Origin: Croceibacterium_A sp044506565
Lineage (GTDB): Bacteria > Pseudomonadota > Alphaproteobacteria > Sphingomonadales > Sphingomonadaceae
NCBI GenBank assembly: GCA_044506565.1
Contig: JBIQKN010000010.1
Location: forward strand, 1-57,366
Direction: 5' to 3'
Length of the DNA stretch: 57,366 nucleotides
Shown: one piece after another, positions 1 to 7,956 of the stretch
Layout: each line of letters opens with the position of its first letter
Position numbering within the stretch: position 1 is the first letter of the stretch
The notes under the pieces: generated by a model
Told to the model about the DNA's origin: nothing
What the model saw: only the letters and a program-made list of their open reading frames with translations
The model's database searches: none
Made by a program: the position numbers and the translations under genes

Positions 1-1098
1 ACGATCTTCAACATGCGCGCGCCCGGCATGACGCTGCACAAGATGCCGCTGTTCGTGTGGTCGGTGCTGGTCACCGCGTTCCTGCTCGTGCTCGCGCTGC
101 CGGTGCTCGCCGCGGCGATCACCATGCTGATCACCGACCGCAACTTCGGCACGACCTTCTTCGACGCGTCCGGCGGCGGCGACCCGATCCTCTACCAGCA
201 CCTGTTCTGGTTCTTCGGGCACCCGGAGGTCTACATCATGATCCTGCCGGGCTTCGGCATGGTCAGCCAGATCGTCGCCACATTCAGCCGCAAGCCGGTG
301 TTCGGCTACCTCGGCATGGCCTACGCGATGGTCGCGATCGGCGTGGTCGGGTTCATCGTCTGGGCGCACCACATGTTCACCGTCGGCCTCGACGTGAACA
401 CCAAGATGTACTTCACCGCGGCGACGATGGTCATCGCGGTGCCGACCGGCATCAAGATCTTCTCGTGGATCGCGACGATGTGGGGCGGCAGCATGGAGTT
501 CAAGAGCCCGATGGTCTGGGCGCTCGGCTTCATCTTCCTGTTCACCGTCGGCGGCGTGACCGGCGTCGTGCTGGCCAACGGCGGCGTCGACGACAACCTG
601 CACGACACCTACTACGTGGTCGCCCACTTCCACTACGTGTTGTCGCTCGGCGCGGTGTTCTCGCTGTTCGCCGGGTTCTACTACTGGTTCCCGAAGATGA
701 GCGGCCGGATGCACAGCGAACTGCTGTCGCACCTGCACTTCTGGGTGTTCTTCATCGGCGTGAACGTGATCTTCTTCCCGCAGCACTTCCTCGGGATGCA
801 GGGCATGCCGCGCCGGTATCCGGACTACACCCCGGCGTACCAGTACTGGAACGAGATCTCGACCTACGGCTATTACATCATGGCCGCCTCGATGCTCTTC
901 TTCTTCGTGAACATGGTCTACGCGTTCCTCGCCGGGAAGAAGGTGTCGGCCAACTACTGGGGCGAGGGCGCGACGACGCTCGAGTGGTCGCTGTCGAGCC
1001 CGCCGCCGTACCACCAGTTCGAGACGCTGCCGGTGATCGAGGACCATCACTCGCACCACGACGCGATCGGCCCGAAGGGCGCCGCGCCGGCCCACTGA
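1..1098 (+). CDS. ctaD: Cytochrome c oxidase subunit I, 3' part (start lies before the window)
   Basis: C-terminal 365 residues of the haem-copper catalytic subunit of aa3-type cytochrome c oxidase, an inner-membrane proton pump that reduces O2. The frame is open to base 1, so the true start is upstream. Visible hallmarks: HPEVY (CuB/Tyr cross-link helix, near 220), the CuB pair in AHHMF (near 367), TGIKIFSW (K-channel lysine), and HDTYYVVAHFHY (near 600), which carries the haem a and a3 ligands. The C-terminus is His-rich and hydrophilic. ctaB, ctaG and ctaE follow on the same strand, as in alphaproteobacterial cox operons; subunit II is probably upstream, outside the window. Confidence 0.97.
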   Translation, partial: TIFNMRAPGMTLHKMPLFVWSVLVTAFLLVLALPVLAAAITMLITDRNFGTTFFDASGGGDPILYQHLFWFFGHPEVYIMILPGFGMVSQIVATFSRKPVFGYLGMAYAMVAIGVVGFIVWAHHMFTVGLDVNTKMYFTAATMVIAVPTGIKIFSWIATMWGGSMEFKSPMVWALGFIFLFTVGGVTGVVLANGGVDDNLHDTYYVVAHFHYVLSLGAVFSLFAGFYYWFPKMSGRMHSELLSHLHFWVFFIGVNVIFFPQHFLGMQGMPRRYPDYTPAYQYWNEISTYGYYIMAASMLFFFVNMVYAFLAGKKVSANYWGEGATTLEWSLSSPPPYHQFETLPVIEDHHSHHDAIGPKGAAPAH

Positions 1099-1133
1099 GC
1101 GGTGGTCCGCAAGGACCGCACAGGATAAGGAAG

Positions 1134-1161
1134 GGGGGCGCGCCGGGTTCGGCGTGCCCCC
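1134..1161 (+). terminator. Strong hairpin between ctaD and ctaB
   Basis: Inverted repeat with 12-bp arms (1134-1145 and 1150-1161, one G-T wobble), a GGTT loop, then TTTC. It resembles an intrinsic terminator with a short T-run, but lies inside the cox operon 16 bases before the ctaB ATG. It is more likely a partial terminator or RNA-processing/stabilising hairpin that sets ctaD against ctaB output. A smaller hairpin (GGTCC-GCAA-GGACC) precedes it near 1104-1117. Confidence 0.55.
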
Positions 1162-1177
1162 TTTCGCAGACAGAGAC

Positions 1178-2101
1178 ATGACCGCAACCGCACAGAGCGA
1201 AACCGAGATCCGGACCAGCCCGCTACCGGCCGAGTGGCAGGATTTCTTCGCCCTGACCAAGCCGCGCGTGATGAGCCTGGTCGTCTTCACCGGCCTGTGC
1301 GGCCTGCTCGCGGCACCGGGCGGCATTCATCCGGTGCTCGCTTTCACCGCGGTGTTGTGCATCGCCCTCGGCGCCGGTGGCGCGGGCGCGCTCAACATGT
1401 GGTGGGAAGTCGACATCGACGCCAAGATGAAGCGCACCGCCCGTCGTCCGCTGCCCCAGGGCCGGCTGCGCCCGACGGACGCCCGCGACTTCGGCATCGC
1501 GCTGTCGGTCGCCTCGGTCGGCACGATGGGGCTCGCCGTCAACTGGCTCTCGGCCGCGATCCTCGCGGTCTCGATCCTCTATTACGCGGTCGTCTACACG
1601 ATCTGGCTCAAGCCGCGCACGCCGCAGAACATCGTCATCGGCGGCGGGGCGGGGGCCTTTCCCCCGCTGATCGGATGGGTCGCGGTGACGGGTGAGATCA
1701 CGCTGATGCCCGTGCTGCTGTTCGCGGTGATCTTCATGTGGACCCCGCCGCACTTCTGGGCGCTCGCGCTGTTCGTGCGCAGCGACTACGCCAAGGCCGG
1801 CATCCCGATGATGCCGGTGGTCGCGGGCGAGGCCGCCACGCGGCGGCAGATCCTGCTCTATTCGGTCGCGCTTCTCGCCGTAAGCCTCGCGCCGTGGTGG
1901 ATCGGCGGCACCGGGGCTATCTACGGTCTCGCCGCTCTGGTGCTTTCGGGACTGTTCGTCGCGCTTTCGCTCCCGGTCGCGTTCCGCCGGGCGGGCGAGG
2001 GCGACCGGATGAAGCCCGAGAAGCGCCTGTTCAGCTTCTCGGTTCTGTACCTTTTCGCGCTGTTCACGGCGCTCGTCGTCGACCGGATGGTGCTCGCATG
2101 A
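1178..2101 (+). CDS. ctaB: Protohaem IX farnesyltransferase (haem O synthase)
   Basis: Polytopic UbiA-superfamily prenyltransferase that adds a farnesyl group to haem B, making haem O, the precursor of the haem A used by the oxidase encoded around it. 307 residues. The first Asp-rich motif is NMWWEVDIDAKMKRT with the following RRPLP; the second is DYAKAGIPMMP. Multiple hydrophobic helices are evident. I chose the ATG at 1178 because the upstream in-frame GTG (1154) lies inside the preceding hairpin. The stop overlaps the next start as ATGA. Confidence 0.95.
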   Translation: MTATAQSETEIRTSPLPAEWQDFFALTKPRVMSLVVFTGLCGLLAAPGGIHPVLAFTAVLCIALGAGGAGALNMWWEVDIDAKMKRTARRPLPQGRLRPTDARDFGIALSVASVGTMGLAVNWLSAAILAVSILYYAVVYTIWLKPRTPQNIVIGGGAGAFPPLIGWVAVTGEITLMPVLLFAVIFMWTPPHFWALALFVRSDYAKAGIPMMPVVAGEAATRRQILLYSVALLAVSLAPWWIGGTGAIYGLAALVLSGLFVALSLPVAFRRAGEGDRMKPEKRLFSFSVLYLFALFTALVVDRMVLA

Positions 2102-2223
2102 CGCCCGAGGAGGAAGAGCGGTTCAAGAAGGCCCGGCGCGGCCGCAACATCGCGCTGGCCCTGGTCCTGGCCGGCTTCGTTGCGCTGTTCTACGCGATCA
2201 CGATCGTGAAGATGCTCGACTGA
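2098..2223 (+). CDS. Small single-TM protein of the cox operon (CoxF-like)
   Basis: 41-residue protein: a charged N-terminus (MTPEEEERFKKARRGRN) followed by one hydrophobic helix (about residues 17-35) and a short basic tail, so probably an N-in single-pass membrane protein. It overlaps ctaB by four bases (ATGA) and ctaG by one (TGATG), indicating translational coupling. Small proteins at this place in alphaproteobacterial cox operons are often called CoxF or oxidase assembly proteins. I assign it by position and topology; there is no catalytic motif. Confidence 0.8.
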   Translation: MTPEEEERFKKARRGRNIALALVLAGFVALFYAITIVKMLD

Positions 2224-2777
2224 TGGCCAGCGTCGCACTTGCCCGGAAGAACCGCCGTGTCGGCTTGATCGCGCTCTGCGCCTCGCTCGGCATGCTTGGG
2301 CTCGGGTTCGCCGCGGTGCCGCTCTACGACCTGTTCTGCCGTGTCACCGGCTTCGCCGGCACCACCCAGGTCGCGACCGAGGCCGACGCGGCGCGGGCGG
2401 CGGCGCTCAGCGGCGGCGCCCCGACTATATCGATCCGCTTCGACGCCAACGTCGCCCGCGACATGCCTTGGGAGTTCCGTCCGCGGCAGGTTACCGACAC
2501 CGTTCAGTTCGGCCAGCGCGACATGGCGATCTACGAGGCGAAGAACCACTCGTCGGTGCCGGTGACCGGCACCGCCAGCTTCAACGTCGAACCCGAGCAG
2601 GCCGGCAAGTACTTCAACAAGATCCAGTGCTTCTGCTTCACCGAGCAGACGCTGCAACCGGGTCAGCAGGTGACCATGCCGGTGCTCTATTTCGTCGATC
2701 CGAAAGCGCTCGATGATCCGAACATGAAGGACGTCGAGCAGATCACCCTCAGCTATACCTTCCACAGGACCCGATAA
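2223..2777 (+). CDS. ctaG: Cytochrome c oxidase assembly protein CtaG (Cox11), copper insertion
   Basis: 184-residue Cox11/CtaG protein: a short cytoplasmic N-terminus, one membrane helix (about 14-33), then a periplasmic immunoglobulin-like domain that delivers Cu(I) to the CuB site of subunit I. The copper-binding motif KIQCFCF (Cys136 and Cys138) and the conserved Cys39 after the membrane helix (YDLFC) are present. The start codon overlaps the stop of the upstream small gene (TGATG). Encoded between ctaB and ctaE, consistent with CuB assembly. Confidence 0.96.
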   Translation: MASVALARKNRRVGLIALCASLGMLGLGFAAVPLYDLFCRVTGFAGTTQVATEADAARAAALSGGAPTISIRFDANVARDMPWEFRPRQVTDTVQFGQRDMAIYEAKNHSSVPVTGTASFNVEPEQAGKYFNKIQCFCFTEQTLQPGQQVTMPVLYFVDPKALDDPNMKDVEQITLSYTFHRTR

Positions 2778-2852
2778 CCGCCACCAACCCTCTAGACCCG
2801 CCCGCGACGCCCGATTAAGGGCCATCGCCAAGCAAGGATCAGGAAAGCATCA

Positions 2853-3674
2853 ATGGCCGGCGCCAAGAACCACGACTATCACATCCTGCCGCCCGACATC
2901 TGGCCGCTGATCGGCGCAATCTCGGCGGTGACGTTCACCAGCGGCATGGTGCTGTTCATGCACGATCTGCCGAACCACTGGCTCGTGCTCGGTCTCGGCA
3001 TCGCCGGCCTGATCGCGACCTTCTTCACCTGGTTCTCGAACGTCGTGAAGGAAGCGGAAGCCGGGGATCACACCCCGGTCGTGCAGCTGCACCTGCGTTA
3101 CGGCATGATCCTGTTCATCGCCTCGGAGGTGATGTTCTTCGTCGGCTGGTTCTGGGCCTGGTTCGACTTCGCGCTGTTTCCCAACGAACTGACCGAGGTC
3201 GTCGGCGGGGTGTTCCCGCCGAAGGCGATCGAGGCGGTGATGGATCCGTTCGCACTGCCGCTGCTCAACACGCTGATCCTGCTGTGCTCGGGCACGACGG
3301 TCACCTGGGCCCACCATTCGCTGATCCATGGCGACCGTGACGGCCTCAAGAAGGGCCTGTGGCTGACCATCGGGCTCGGCGTGCTGTTCACCTGCATCCA
3401 GGCTTACGAATACGCCCATGCGCCGTTCGGCTTCGGCGGCAACACCTACGGCTCGGCGTTCTACATGGCGACGGGCTTCCACGGCTTCCACGTGCTGGTC
3501 GGCACGATCTTCCTGATCGTCTGCCTGCGCCGCGCTTACCTCGGCCACTTCACGCCGAAGCAGCACTTCGGTTTCGAGGCGGCCGCGTGGTACTGGCACT
3601 TTGTCGACGTCGTCTGGCTGTTCCTGTTCGTCGTCGTCTACGTCTGGGGCGGCTGGGGCGCCGAATTCCACTAG
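2853..3674 (+). CDS. ctaE: Cytochrome c oxidase subunit III
   Basis: 273-residue, seven-helix subunit III of aa3 oxidase. Typical signatures are ASEVMFFVGWFWAWF in the middle and AAWYWHFVDVVWLFLF near the C-terminus, with the conserved membrane glutamate in SEVMFF. It stabilises subunit I and proton uptake. An AGGA Shine-Dalgarno lies eight bases before the ATG. Preceded by a 75-base spacer after ctaG and followed nine bases later by the DUF983 gene. Confidence 0.97.
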   Translation: MAGAKNHDYHILPPDIWPLIGAISAVTFTSGMVLFMHDLPNHWLVLGLGIAGLIATFFTWFSNVVKEAEAGDHTPVVQLHLRYGMILFIASEVMFFVGWFWAWFDFALFPNELTEVVGGVFPPKAIEAVMDPFALPLLNTLILLCSGTTVTWAHHSLIHGDRDGLKKGLWLTIGLGVLFTCIQAYEYAHAPFGFGGNTYGSAFYMATGFHGFHVLVGTIFLIVCLRRAYLGHFTPKQHFGFEAAAWYWHFVDVVWLFLFVVVYVWGGWGAEFH

Positions 3675-3683
3675 GCCGCGCCG

Positions 3684-4067
3684 ATGGCCGACACGCCTGA
3701 CGGCACGAAAGGGCAGCCCGGCCTGGCCGAGGCTGCCCTTTTCGGTCTCTGCCCGAGCTGCGGCTCGAAGACGCTGTTCGCCGGCTGGGTCCGCTTCGCC
3801 GACCGGTGCCACGTCTGCGGGCTCGAGCCGGCGCGGTTTAACGTCGGCGACGGCCCGGCGGCCTTCCTGACGATGATCGTCGGCGCGCTGATCGTCGTCC
3901 TCGCGCTGTGGCTTCAGCTCGCCGTAGGGCCGCCGTGGTGGGTCCATGTGCTGCTGTGGATCCCGCTGACCACCACCGGCGTGATCCTCGGCCTGCGGTT
4001 CGCCAAGAGCGCGCTGCTGCAATCCGAGTACCGCAACAAGGCCGGCGAGGGGCGCGAGCGCAAGTGA
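3684..4067 (+). CDS. DUF983 family zinc-ribbon membrane protein
   Basis: 127-residue protein of the DUF983 family, common in alphaproteobacterial oxidase operons. An N-terminal zinc-ribbon-like CPSCGSK ... CHVCGLE (about residues 29-56) is followed by FNVGDGPAAFL and two membrane helices (about 62-108). The biochemical role is not established; position between ctaE and SURF1 suggests oxidase biogenesis. Its stop codon overlaps the GTG start of the SURF1 gene (GTGA). Confidence 0.9.
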   Translation: MADTPDGTKGQPGLAEAALFGLCPSCGSKTLFAGWVRFADRCHVCGLEPARFNVGDGPAAFLTMIVGALIVVLALWLQLAVGPPWWVHVLLWIPLTTTGVILGLRFAKSALLQSEYRNKAGEGRERK

Positions 4068-4642
4068 GCCGCCGGCTGCCGGTCGTGTCGACCCTGATCG
4101 TGGCCGCCGCGGTGGCGACGATGATCGCGCTCGGCGTCTGGCAGCTGCGCCGAGCCCAATGGAAGGCTGATCTTCTCGACCGCTACCGCGCGGCGCAGGC
4201 GATGTCGGCCAGCGTGCCGTGGCCACGGGATCCTTCGGGGCTCGAACAGGTGCTGTTCCGCTGGAGCGAGTTCGATTGCGAGCGGGTGCTCGGGCTCCGC
4301 ACGACCGCCGCGACCAGCGCATCGGGCGAATCCGGTGTTGCCCAGGTCGCCCGTTGCGAGCTCGACGGCGGGGGCGAGGCCGAGGTCGCGCTCGGCTGGT
4401 CGCGGCCGACGCAGCAGCTCGAATGGGACGGTGGCCGGGTCAGCGGGATCATCGGGCCGGGCGGGAGTTTCGGCGGGGTTCTCCACGCGACGCCCCCGGC
4501 GCCGGGTCTCGAGCCGCTTGCCGCTCCCGACCCCGGGGACCTGCCCAACAACCACCTCGCCTACGCCGGCCAATGGTTCTTCTTCGCGCTGACGGCGGTC
4601 GTGATCTACGTCCTTGCGTTGCGGCGGCGGTGGCGCGGCTAG
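4064..4642 (+). CDS. SURF1 family oxidase assembly protein (short form)
   Basis: Predicted 192-residue inner-membrane assembly factor for haem A delivery to subunit I. An N-terminal helix contains the family motif ALGVWQLRRAQWK; the C-terminal helix begins NNHLAYAGQWFFFALTAVV, the usual SURF1 ending. The periplasmic middle is compact and the protein is shorter than many SURF1 proteins (roughly 230-250 residues), but both membrane anchors are kept. The GTG start overlaps the DUF983 stop. It ends two bases from the stop of the convergent SRPBCC gene. Confidence 0.9.
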   Translation: MSRRLPVVSTLIVAAAVATMIALGVWQLRRAQWKADLLDRYRAAQAMSASVPWPRDPSGLEQVLFRWSEFDCERVLGLRTTAATSASGESGVAQVARCELDGGGEAEVALGWSRPTQQLEWDGGRVSGIIGPGGSFGGVLHATPPAPGLEPLAAPDPGDLPNNHLAYAGQWFFFALTAVVIYVLALRRRWRG

Positions 4643-4643
4643 G

Positions 4644-5126
4644 CTATTTGTACATCCCCTCGCGCAGGTTGATGCCGTGCTCGAGCCAGACCTTCATCGC
4701 GCAGAGCATCTGGCTCCAGCCCTGGCAGTTGCCGTAGCTCGCCTGCAGCGCGCCCTGGTTCTCGCGCCAGCCTTCCTCGGCGATCTCGACTAGCGTGCGG
4801 CCGTCGTCCAGCGCCTTGAAGGTCATCATCACCGTGGTGCGGTAGTCCGCTTCCTCGGGTCCGCCGCCCTCGACGTTCGGCGCCTCGCCTTCGCTGGCCT
4901 GCCATTCGAGCACGATCCGCTCGTCCGGCACCACTTCAGTCACATAGACCGGAAACGCGCCGGGATAGTCGTGGAAGTCCCACGTCACCGTCGCCCCTTC
5001 CTCGATCCGGCCCTGCGCGCCGCCGGTGGTGAAATAGTTCGACAGCTGGGACGGGTCGGCGACCGCCTCGAACACTTCGTGCACGGGCCTGGCGATCCGC
5101 GCCGCCACCCTGAATTTCAGTTCCAT
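4644..5126 (-). CDS. SRPBCC (AHSA1-like) domain protein
   Basis: 160-residue single-domain START/SRPBCC protein of the Activator of Hsp90 ATPase 1-like type. Typical elements are the N-terminal RIARPVHEVFEAVADP, the TWDFHDYPG strand, and the C-terminal helix with GWSQMLCAMKVWLEHG. No catalytic residues can be assigned; members bind small hydrophobic ligands. It is divergent from an ArsR-family gene with only 51 bases between them, the common ArsR-AHSA1 arrangement, so expression is probably controlled by that repressor. Confidence 0.9.
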   Translation of the reverse strand: MELKFRVAARIARPVHEVFEAVADPSQLSNYFTTGGAQGRIEEGATVTWDFHDYPGAFPVYVTEVVPDERIVLEWQASEGEAPNVEGGGPEEADYRTTVMMTFKALDDGRTLVEIAEEGWRENQGALQASYGNCQGWSQMLCAMKVWLEHGINLREGMYK

Positions 5127-5157
5127 CGCGCGATCCTCTCGCTTGAGTCGAGGGCAA

Positions 5158-5176
5158 TTATGTTATAAAAACATAA
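5158..5176. promoter_or_regulatory. Inverted repeat, probable ArsR-family operator
   Basis: Perfect 7-bp inverted repeat TTATGTT-ATAAA-AACATAA in the 51-base gap between the divergent SRPBCC and ArsR genes, ending one base before the arsR ATG (5178). The AT-rich stretch stands out in this GC-rich sequence. An alternative register (5160-5166 with 5173-5179) runs into the start codon. Binding there would block both divergent genes. Confidence 0.7.
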
Positions 5177-5177
5177 C

Positions 5178-5588
5178 ATGTCAACTGACGCCGATCTCGA
5201 TGCCGTGTTCAAGGCTCTCTCCAACCCCGTGCGGAGGCGGATTTGCGACGAGCTGAAGTTGCGTCCGCTGACGACCAAGCAGCTCTGCGCCTGCTTTACC
5301 GGGCTCGACCGAACCACCGTCATGCTGCACCTTCGGGTGCTCGAGGAGGCGGGCCTGGTCGTGCCGGTGCGCAAAGGCCGCGAGCGGTTCAACTACCTCG
5401 ACGCGATGCCGATCCAGGCGATCCACGAGCGTTGGATCGGCCCCCTGGCGGCGCATGCCGCGGCGAAGCTGAGCGAGCTCAAGCGCGAGCTGGAAGGGGT
5501 GACGGCGCCGGCAAGACAGAGCGACGTAGAGGGCCGACATCTGTCAGCCTCGACCGGCTCGCTTGCCACCCCCGCAAGCCGCCGCTAA
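5178..5588 (+). CDS. ArsR/SmtB-family winged-helix repressor
   Basis: 136-residue regulator. The N-terminal domain is typical: DAVFKALSNPVRRRICDEL, the recognition helix in GLDRTTVMLHLRVLEEAGLV, and the wing VRKGRERFNYL. I see no ELCVCDL-type metal site; the cysteine in TTKQLCACFTGLD replaces it, so it probably belongs to the non-metal group paired with SRPBCC proteins. The last 30 residues are low-complexity. Divergent from the SRPBCC gene over a shared palindrome; thrC follows 13 bases after the stop. Confidence 0.92.
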   Translation: MSTDADLDAVFKALSNPVRRRICDELKLRPLTTKQLCACFTGLDRTTVMLHLRVLEEAGLVVPVRKGRERFNYLDAMPIQAIHERWIGPLAAHAAAKLSELKRELEGVTAPARQSDVEGRHLSASTGSLATPASRR

Positions 5589-5601
5589 CCGCGCAGCCAC
5601 G

Positions 5602-7002
5602 ATGGAATACGTATCGACCCGCGGCAGCGCCCCGGCGCTCGACTTCGAAGGCGTCACGCTCGCCGGGCTGGCGTCCGACGGCGGCCTCTACCTGCCGCGG
5701 GAATGGCCGCGGTTCGGCGAGGCCGAGATCGCAGCGCTCTCGGGTATGTCCTATGTCGACCTCGCCGTTCGCGTCATGGCTCCGTTCGTCGGCGACAGTC
5801 TCGCCGAAGGCCGGCTGCGCGAGCTCAGCGCCGAGGCCTACGGACGCTTCGCCCATGCCGCGGTCACGCCGCTTCGTCAGCTCGACGAACGCCAGTGGCT
5901 GCTCGAGCTGTTCCACGGTCCGACGCTGGCGTTCAAGGATGTTGCCCTGCAGCTGCTCGGTGGCCTGTTCGAGGAATTCCTCGGCCGGCGCGACCAGCGG
6001 CTCACGATCGTCGGTGCAACCAGCGGCGATACCGGTTCGGCCGCGATCGATGCGGTCGCCGGCCGCGACAACGTCGACATCTTCATGCTCCACCCGAAGG
6101 GTCGGGTGAGCGACGTCCAGCGGCGGCAGATGACCACGGTCAAAGCGCCCAACGTCCACAACATCGCGATCGACGGCAGCTTCGACGACGCCCAGGCGAT
6201 GGTGAAGCGGATGTTCGGCGACACCGCGATGACCGGACGTTTCAGCATCGGTGCGGTCAACTCGATCAACTGGGCGCGGCTGATGGCTCAGGTGGTCTAC
6301 TACTTCGCCGCCGCCCTCCAGCTCGGCGCGCCCTGCCGCAAGGTCGCCTTCAGCGTGCCGACCGGCAACTTCGGTGATGTCTTCGCGGGTCACGTCGCCG
6401 CGAAGATGGGTCTTCCGGTCGAACGGCTGATCGTCGCAACCAACGTCAACGACATCCTCCACCGCGCGCTCGCCAACGGAGACTACTCGGCGGGCACGGT
6501 CACGCCCACCGCCGCGCCGTCTATGGACATCCAGGTGAGCTCGAACTTCGAGCGACTGCTGTTCGACGTCGGCGGCCGCGACGGCCAGGCGCTGGCTGAG
6601 CAGATGCGCGGGTTCGAGGCGAGCAAGGCGATGCGCCTGACCAACGCCCAGCGTGAAGGCGCCGCTGCGCTGTTTTCGAGCGCCCGCGCCGACGCCAACG
6701 AAATGGCGCAGGCGATGGCCTGGGCCTACCGCGAATGCGGCGAGGTGATCGACCCGCACACCGCCATCGGCCTCCACGCCGCCCGCGCTGCCGAATTGCC
6801 GCGCGAGGTGCCGGTCGTCACCCTGGCCACCGCGCACCCGGCCAAGTTCCCCGACGCGGTCGAGCGCGCCACCGGCCAGCGTCCGCCGCTGCCGGCGCGC
6901 GTCGGCGACCTGTTCGACCGCGAGGAACGCTACGTCGAACTGCCCGGCGACTACGCTGCGGTCGCCGCTTACGTCGCGGAGCACGCGACCCCGTCCGTTT
7001 GA
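5602..7002 (+). CDS. thrC: Threonine synthase
   Basis: 466-residue PLP enzyme that converts O-phospho-L-homoserine to L-threonine. The PLP lysine is in FHGPTLAFKDVA (Lys112), and GATSGDTGSAA is the phosphate-binding loop; SVPTGNFGDVFAG is typical of the bacterial long form. I chose the ATG at 5602 (MEYVSTRGSAP), matching the usual N-terminus; an earlier in-frame start at 5563 lies inside the arsR gene. The stop overlaps the ATG of the methyltransferase gene (TGATG), so the two are probably cotranscribed. Confidence 0.97.
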   Translation: MEYVSTRGSAPALDFEGVTLAGLASDGGLYLPREWPRFGEAEIAALSGMSYVDLAVRVMAPFVGDSLAEGRLRELSAEAYGRFAHAAVTPLRQLDERQWLLELFHGPTLAFKDVALQLLGGLFEEFLGRRDQRLTIVGATSGDTGSAAIDAVAGRDNVDIFMLHPKGRVSDVQRRQMTTVKAPNVHNIAIDGSFDDAQAMVKRMFGDTAMTGRFSIGAVNSINWARLMAQVVYYFAAALQLGAPCRKVAFSVPTGNFGDVFAGHVAAKMGLPVERLIVATNVNDILHRALANGDYSAGTVTPTAAPSMDIQVSSNFERLLFDVGGRDGQALAEQMRGFEASKAMRLTNAQREGAAALFSSARADANEMAQAMAWAYRECGEVIDPHTAIGLHAARAAELPREVPVVTLATAHPAKFPDAVERATGQRPPLPARVGDLFDREERYVELPGDYAAVAAYVAEHATPSV

Positions 7003-7952
7003 TGGCTGATCTGGTCCAGCAACCGCTGGTCATGGAAGGCTCCGGCTGGGCCGATTACGCGCTCCTCGACAGCGGTCACGGCCGCAAGCTCGAGCGTTAC
7101 GGCCGCTACCGCTTCATCCGTCCCGAGGGCCAGGCGATGTGGTCGCCGCGGCTTGGCGACTGGAACGCGGGTGCCGAGTTCGTGCCCGGCTCGGACGAGG
7201 ACGGGGGCGGCCGCTGGCAGTTCGCGAAGCCCGTGCCGCGCGAAGGCTGGCCGCTCGCGTGGAACGAGGTTCGCTTCACCGCGCAGTGCACGCCCTTCCG
7301 CCACCTGGGTTTCTTCCCCGACATGGCGCCGGTGTGGGACTGGATGCGGGAACGACTCCGTCATCCCGGCGAAAGCCGGTACCCCGTGCAGGAGGGCGCG
7401 GAGCCCGAGGCACGCGATCCCGGATCAAGTCCGGGACGACGGGGGTGCCTCAACCTGTTCGGCTACACCGGAGTGGGCACGCTGGCGCTCAGCGAATGCG
7501 GCCCGGTCACCCACGTCGACGCGAGCAAGAAGTCGGTCACCCTGGCACGCGAGAACGCCGCGCTTTCGGACCTGGCCGAGCGGCCGATCCGCTGGCTGGT
7601 CGACGATGCGGCCAAATTCGCCGCGCGCGAGGTGCGCCGCGGCAGGCGCTACGACGGGATCATCCTCGACCCGCCCAAGTTCGGCCGCGGCCCCGAAGGC
7701 GAGGTCTGGCGGCTCGAGGAAGGATTGCCGCCGCTGATCGCCGATTGCCGCAAGCTTCTCGACGGCGACAGCCGATTCCTGTTCCTGACCGTCTACGCCG
7801 TACGCATGAGCAGCCTCGCGATCGCCGGACTGCTCGCCGAGCATCTCGCCGACCTGCCGGGCACGATCGAGCACGGCGACCTTGCGGTGCGCGAGGAAGG
7901 AGAGGGCGGCCGCCTGCTGCCGACCGCGATCTTCGCACGGTGGAGTCGCTGA
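7002..7952 (+). CDS. Class I SAM-dependent methyltransferase (RlmI/RlmK-like) with an in-frame repeat insertion
   Basis: 316-residue Rossmann-fold methyltransferase resembling the catalytic half of the RlmI group (rRNA cytosine-C5 methyltransferases), without a clear PUA domain. Motif I is NLFGYTGVGTLAL, followed by VTHVDASKKSV (acidic SAM ribose ligand) and motif IV ILDPPKFGRG. RNA-substrate assignment is an inference. Residues 120-147 (RHPGESRYP...SPGRR) are encoded exactly by a palindromic repeat inserted in frame just before motif I. The start overlaps the thrC stop. Confidence 0.88.
   Translation: MADLVQQPLVMEGSGWADYALLDSGHGRKLERYGRYRFIRPEGQAMWSPRLGDWNAGAEFVPGSDEDGGGRWQFAKPVPREGWPLAWNEVRFTAQCTPFRHLGFFPDMAPVWDWMRERLRHPGESRYPVQEGAEPEARDPGSSPGRRGCLNLFGYTGVGTLALSECGPVTHVDASKKSVTLARENAALSDLAERPIRWLVDDAAKFAAREVRRGRRYDGIILDPPKFGRGPEGEVWRLEEGLPPLIADCRKLLDGDSRFLFLTVYAVRMSSLAIAGLLAEHLADLPGTIEHGDLAVREEGEGGRLLPTAIFARWSR
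7359..7442 (+). repeat. Family B palindromic element inside the methyltransferase gene
   Basis: 84-bp element bounded by CGTCATCCCGG (left) and CCGGGACGACG (right), an inverted repeat with one mismatch, with inner GCGAAAGCCGG and GATCCCGGATCAAGTCCGGG. It shares its arm sequence with 30283-30364. Its length is exactly 28 codons with no stop in the host frame, so the host gene stays open. Confidence 0.85.
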
Positions 7953-7956
7953 ACGA

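Noticed and set aside
1154..1177. GTG at 1154 as the ctaB start
   Set aside because: It lies inside the hairpin 1134-1161; the ATG at 1178 gives the better N-terminus.
2850..4322. Long minus-strand reading frame (490 codons) opposite ctaE and SURF1
   Set aside because: Arg/Pro/Asp-rich and low complexity, no motif, and it covers well-supported genes; a codon-bias shadow of GC-rich sequence. The same applies to the minus frames at 17191-19203 and 31196-33214 and the plus frame at 38062-39951.
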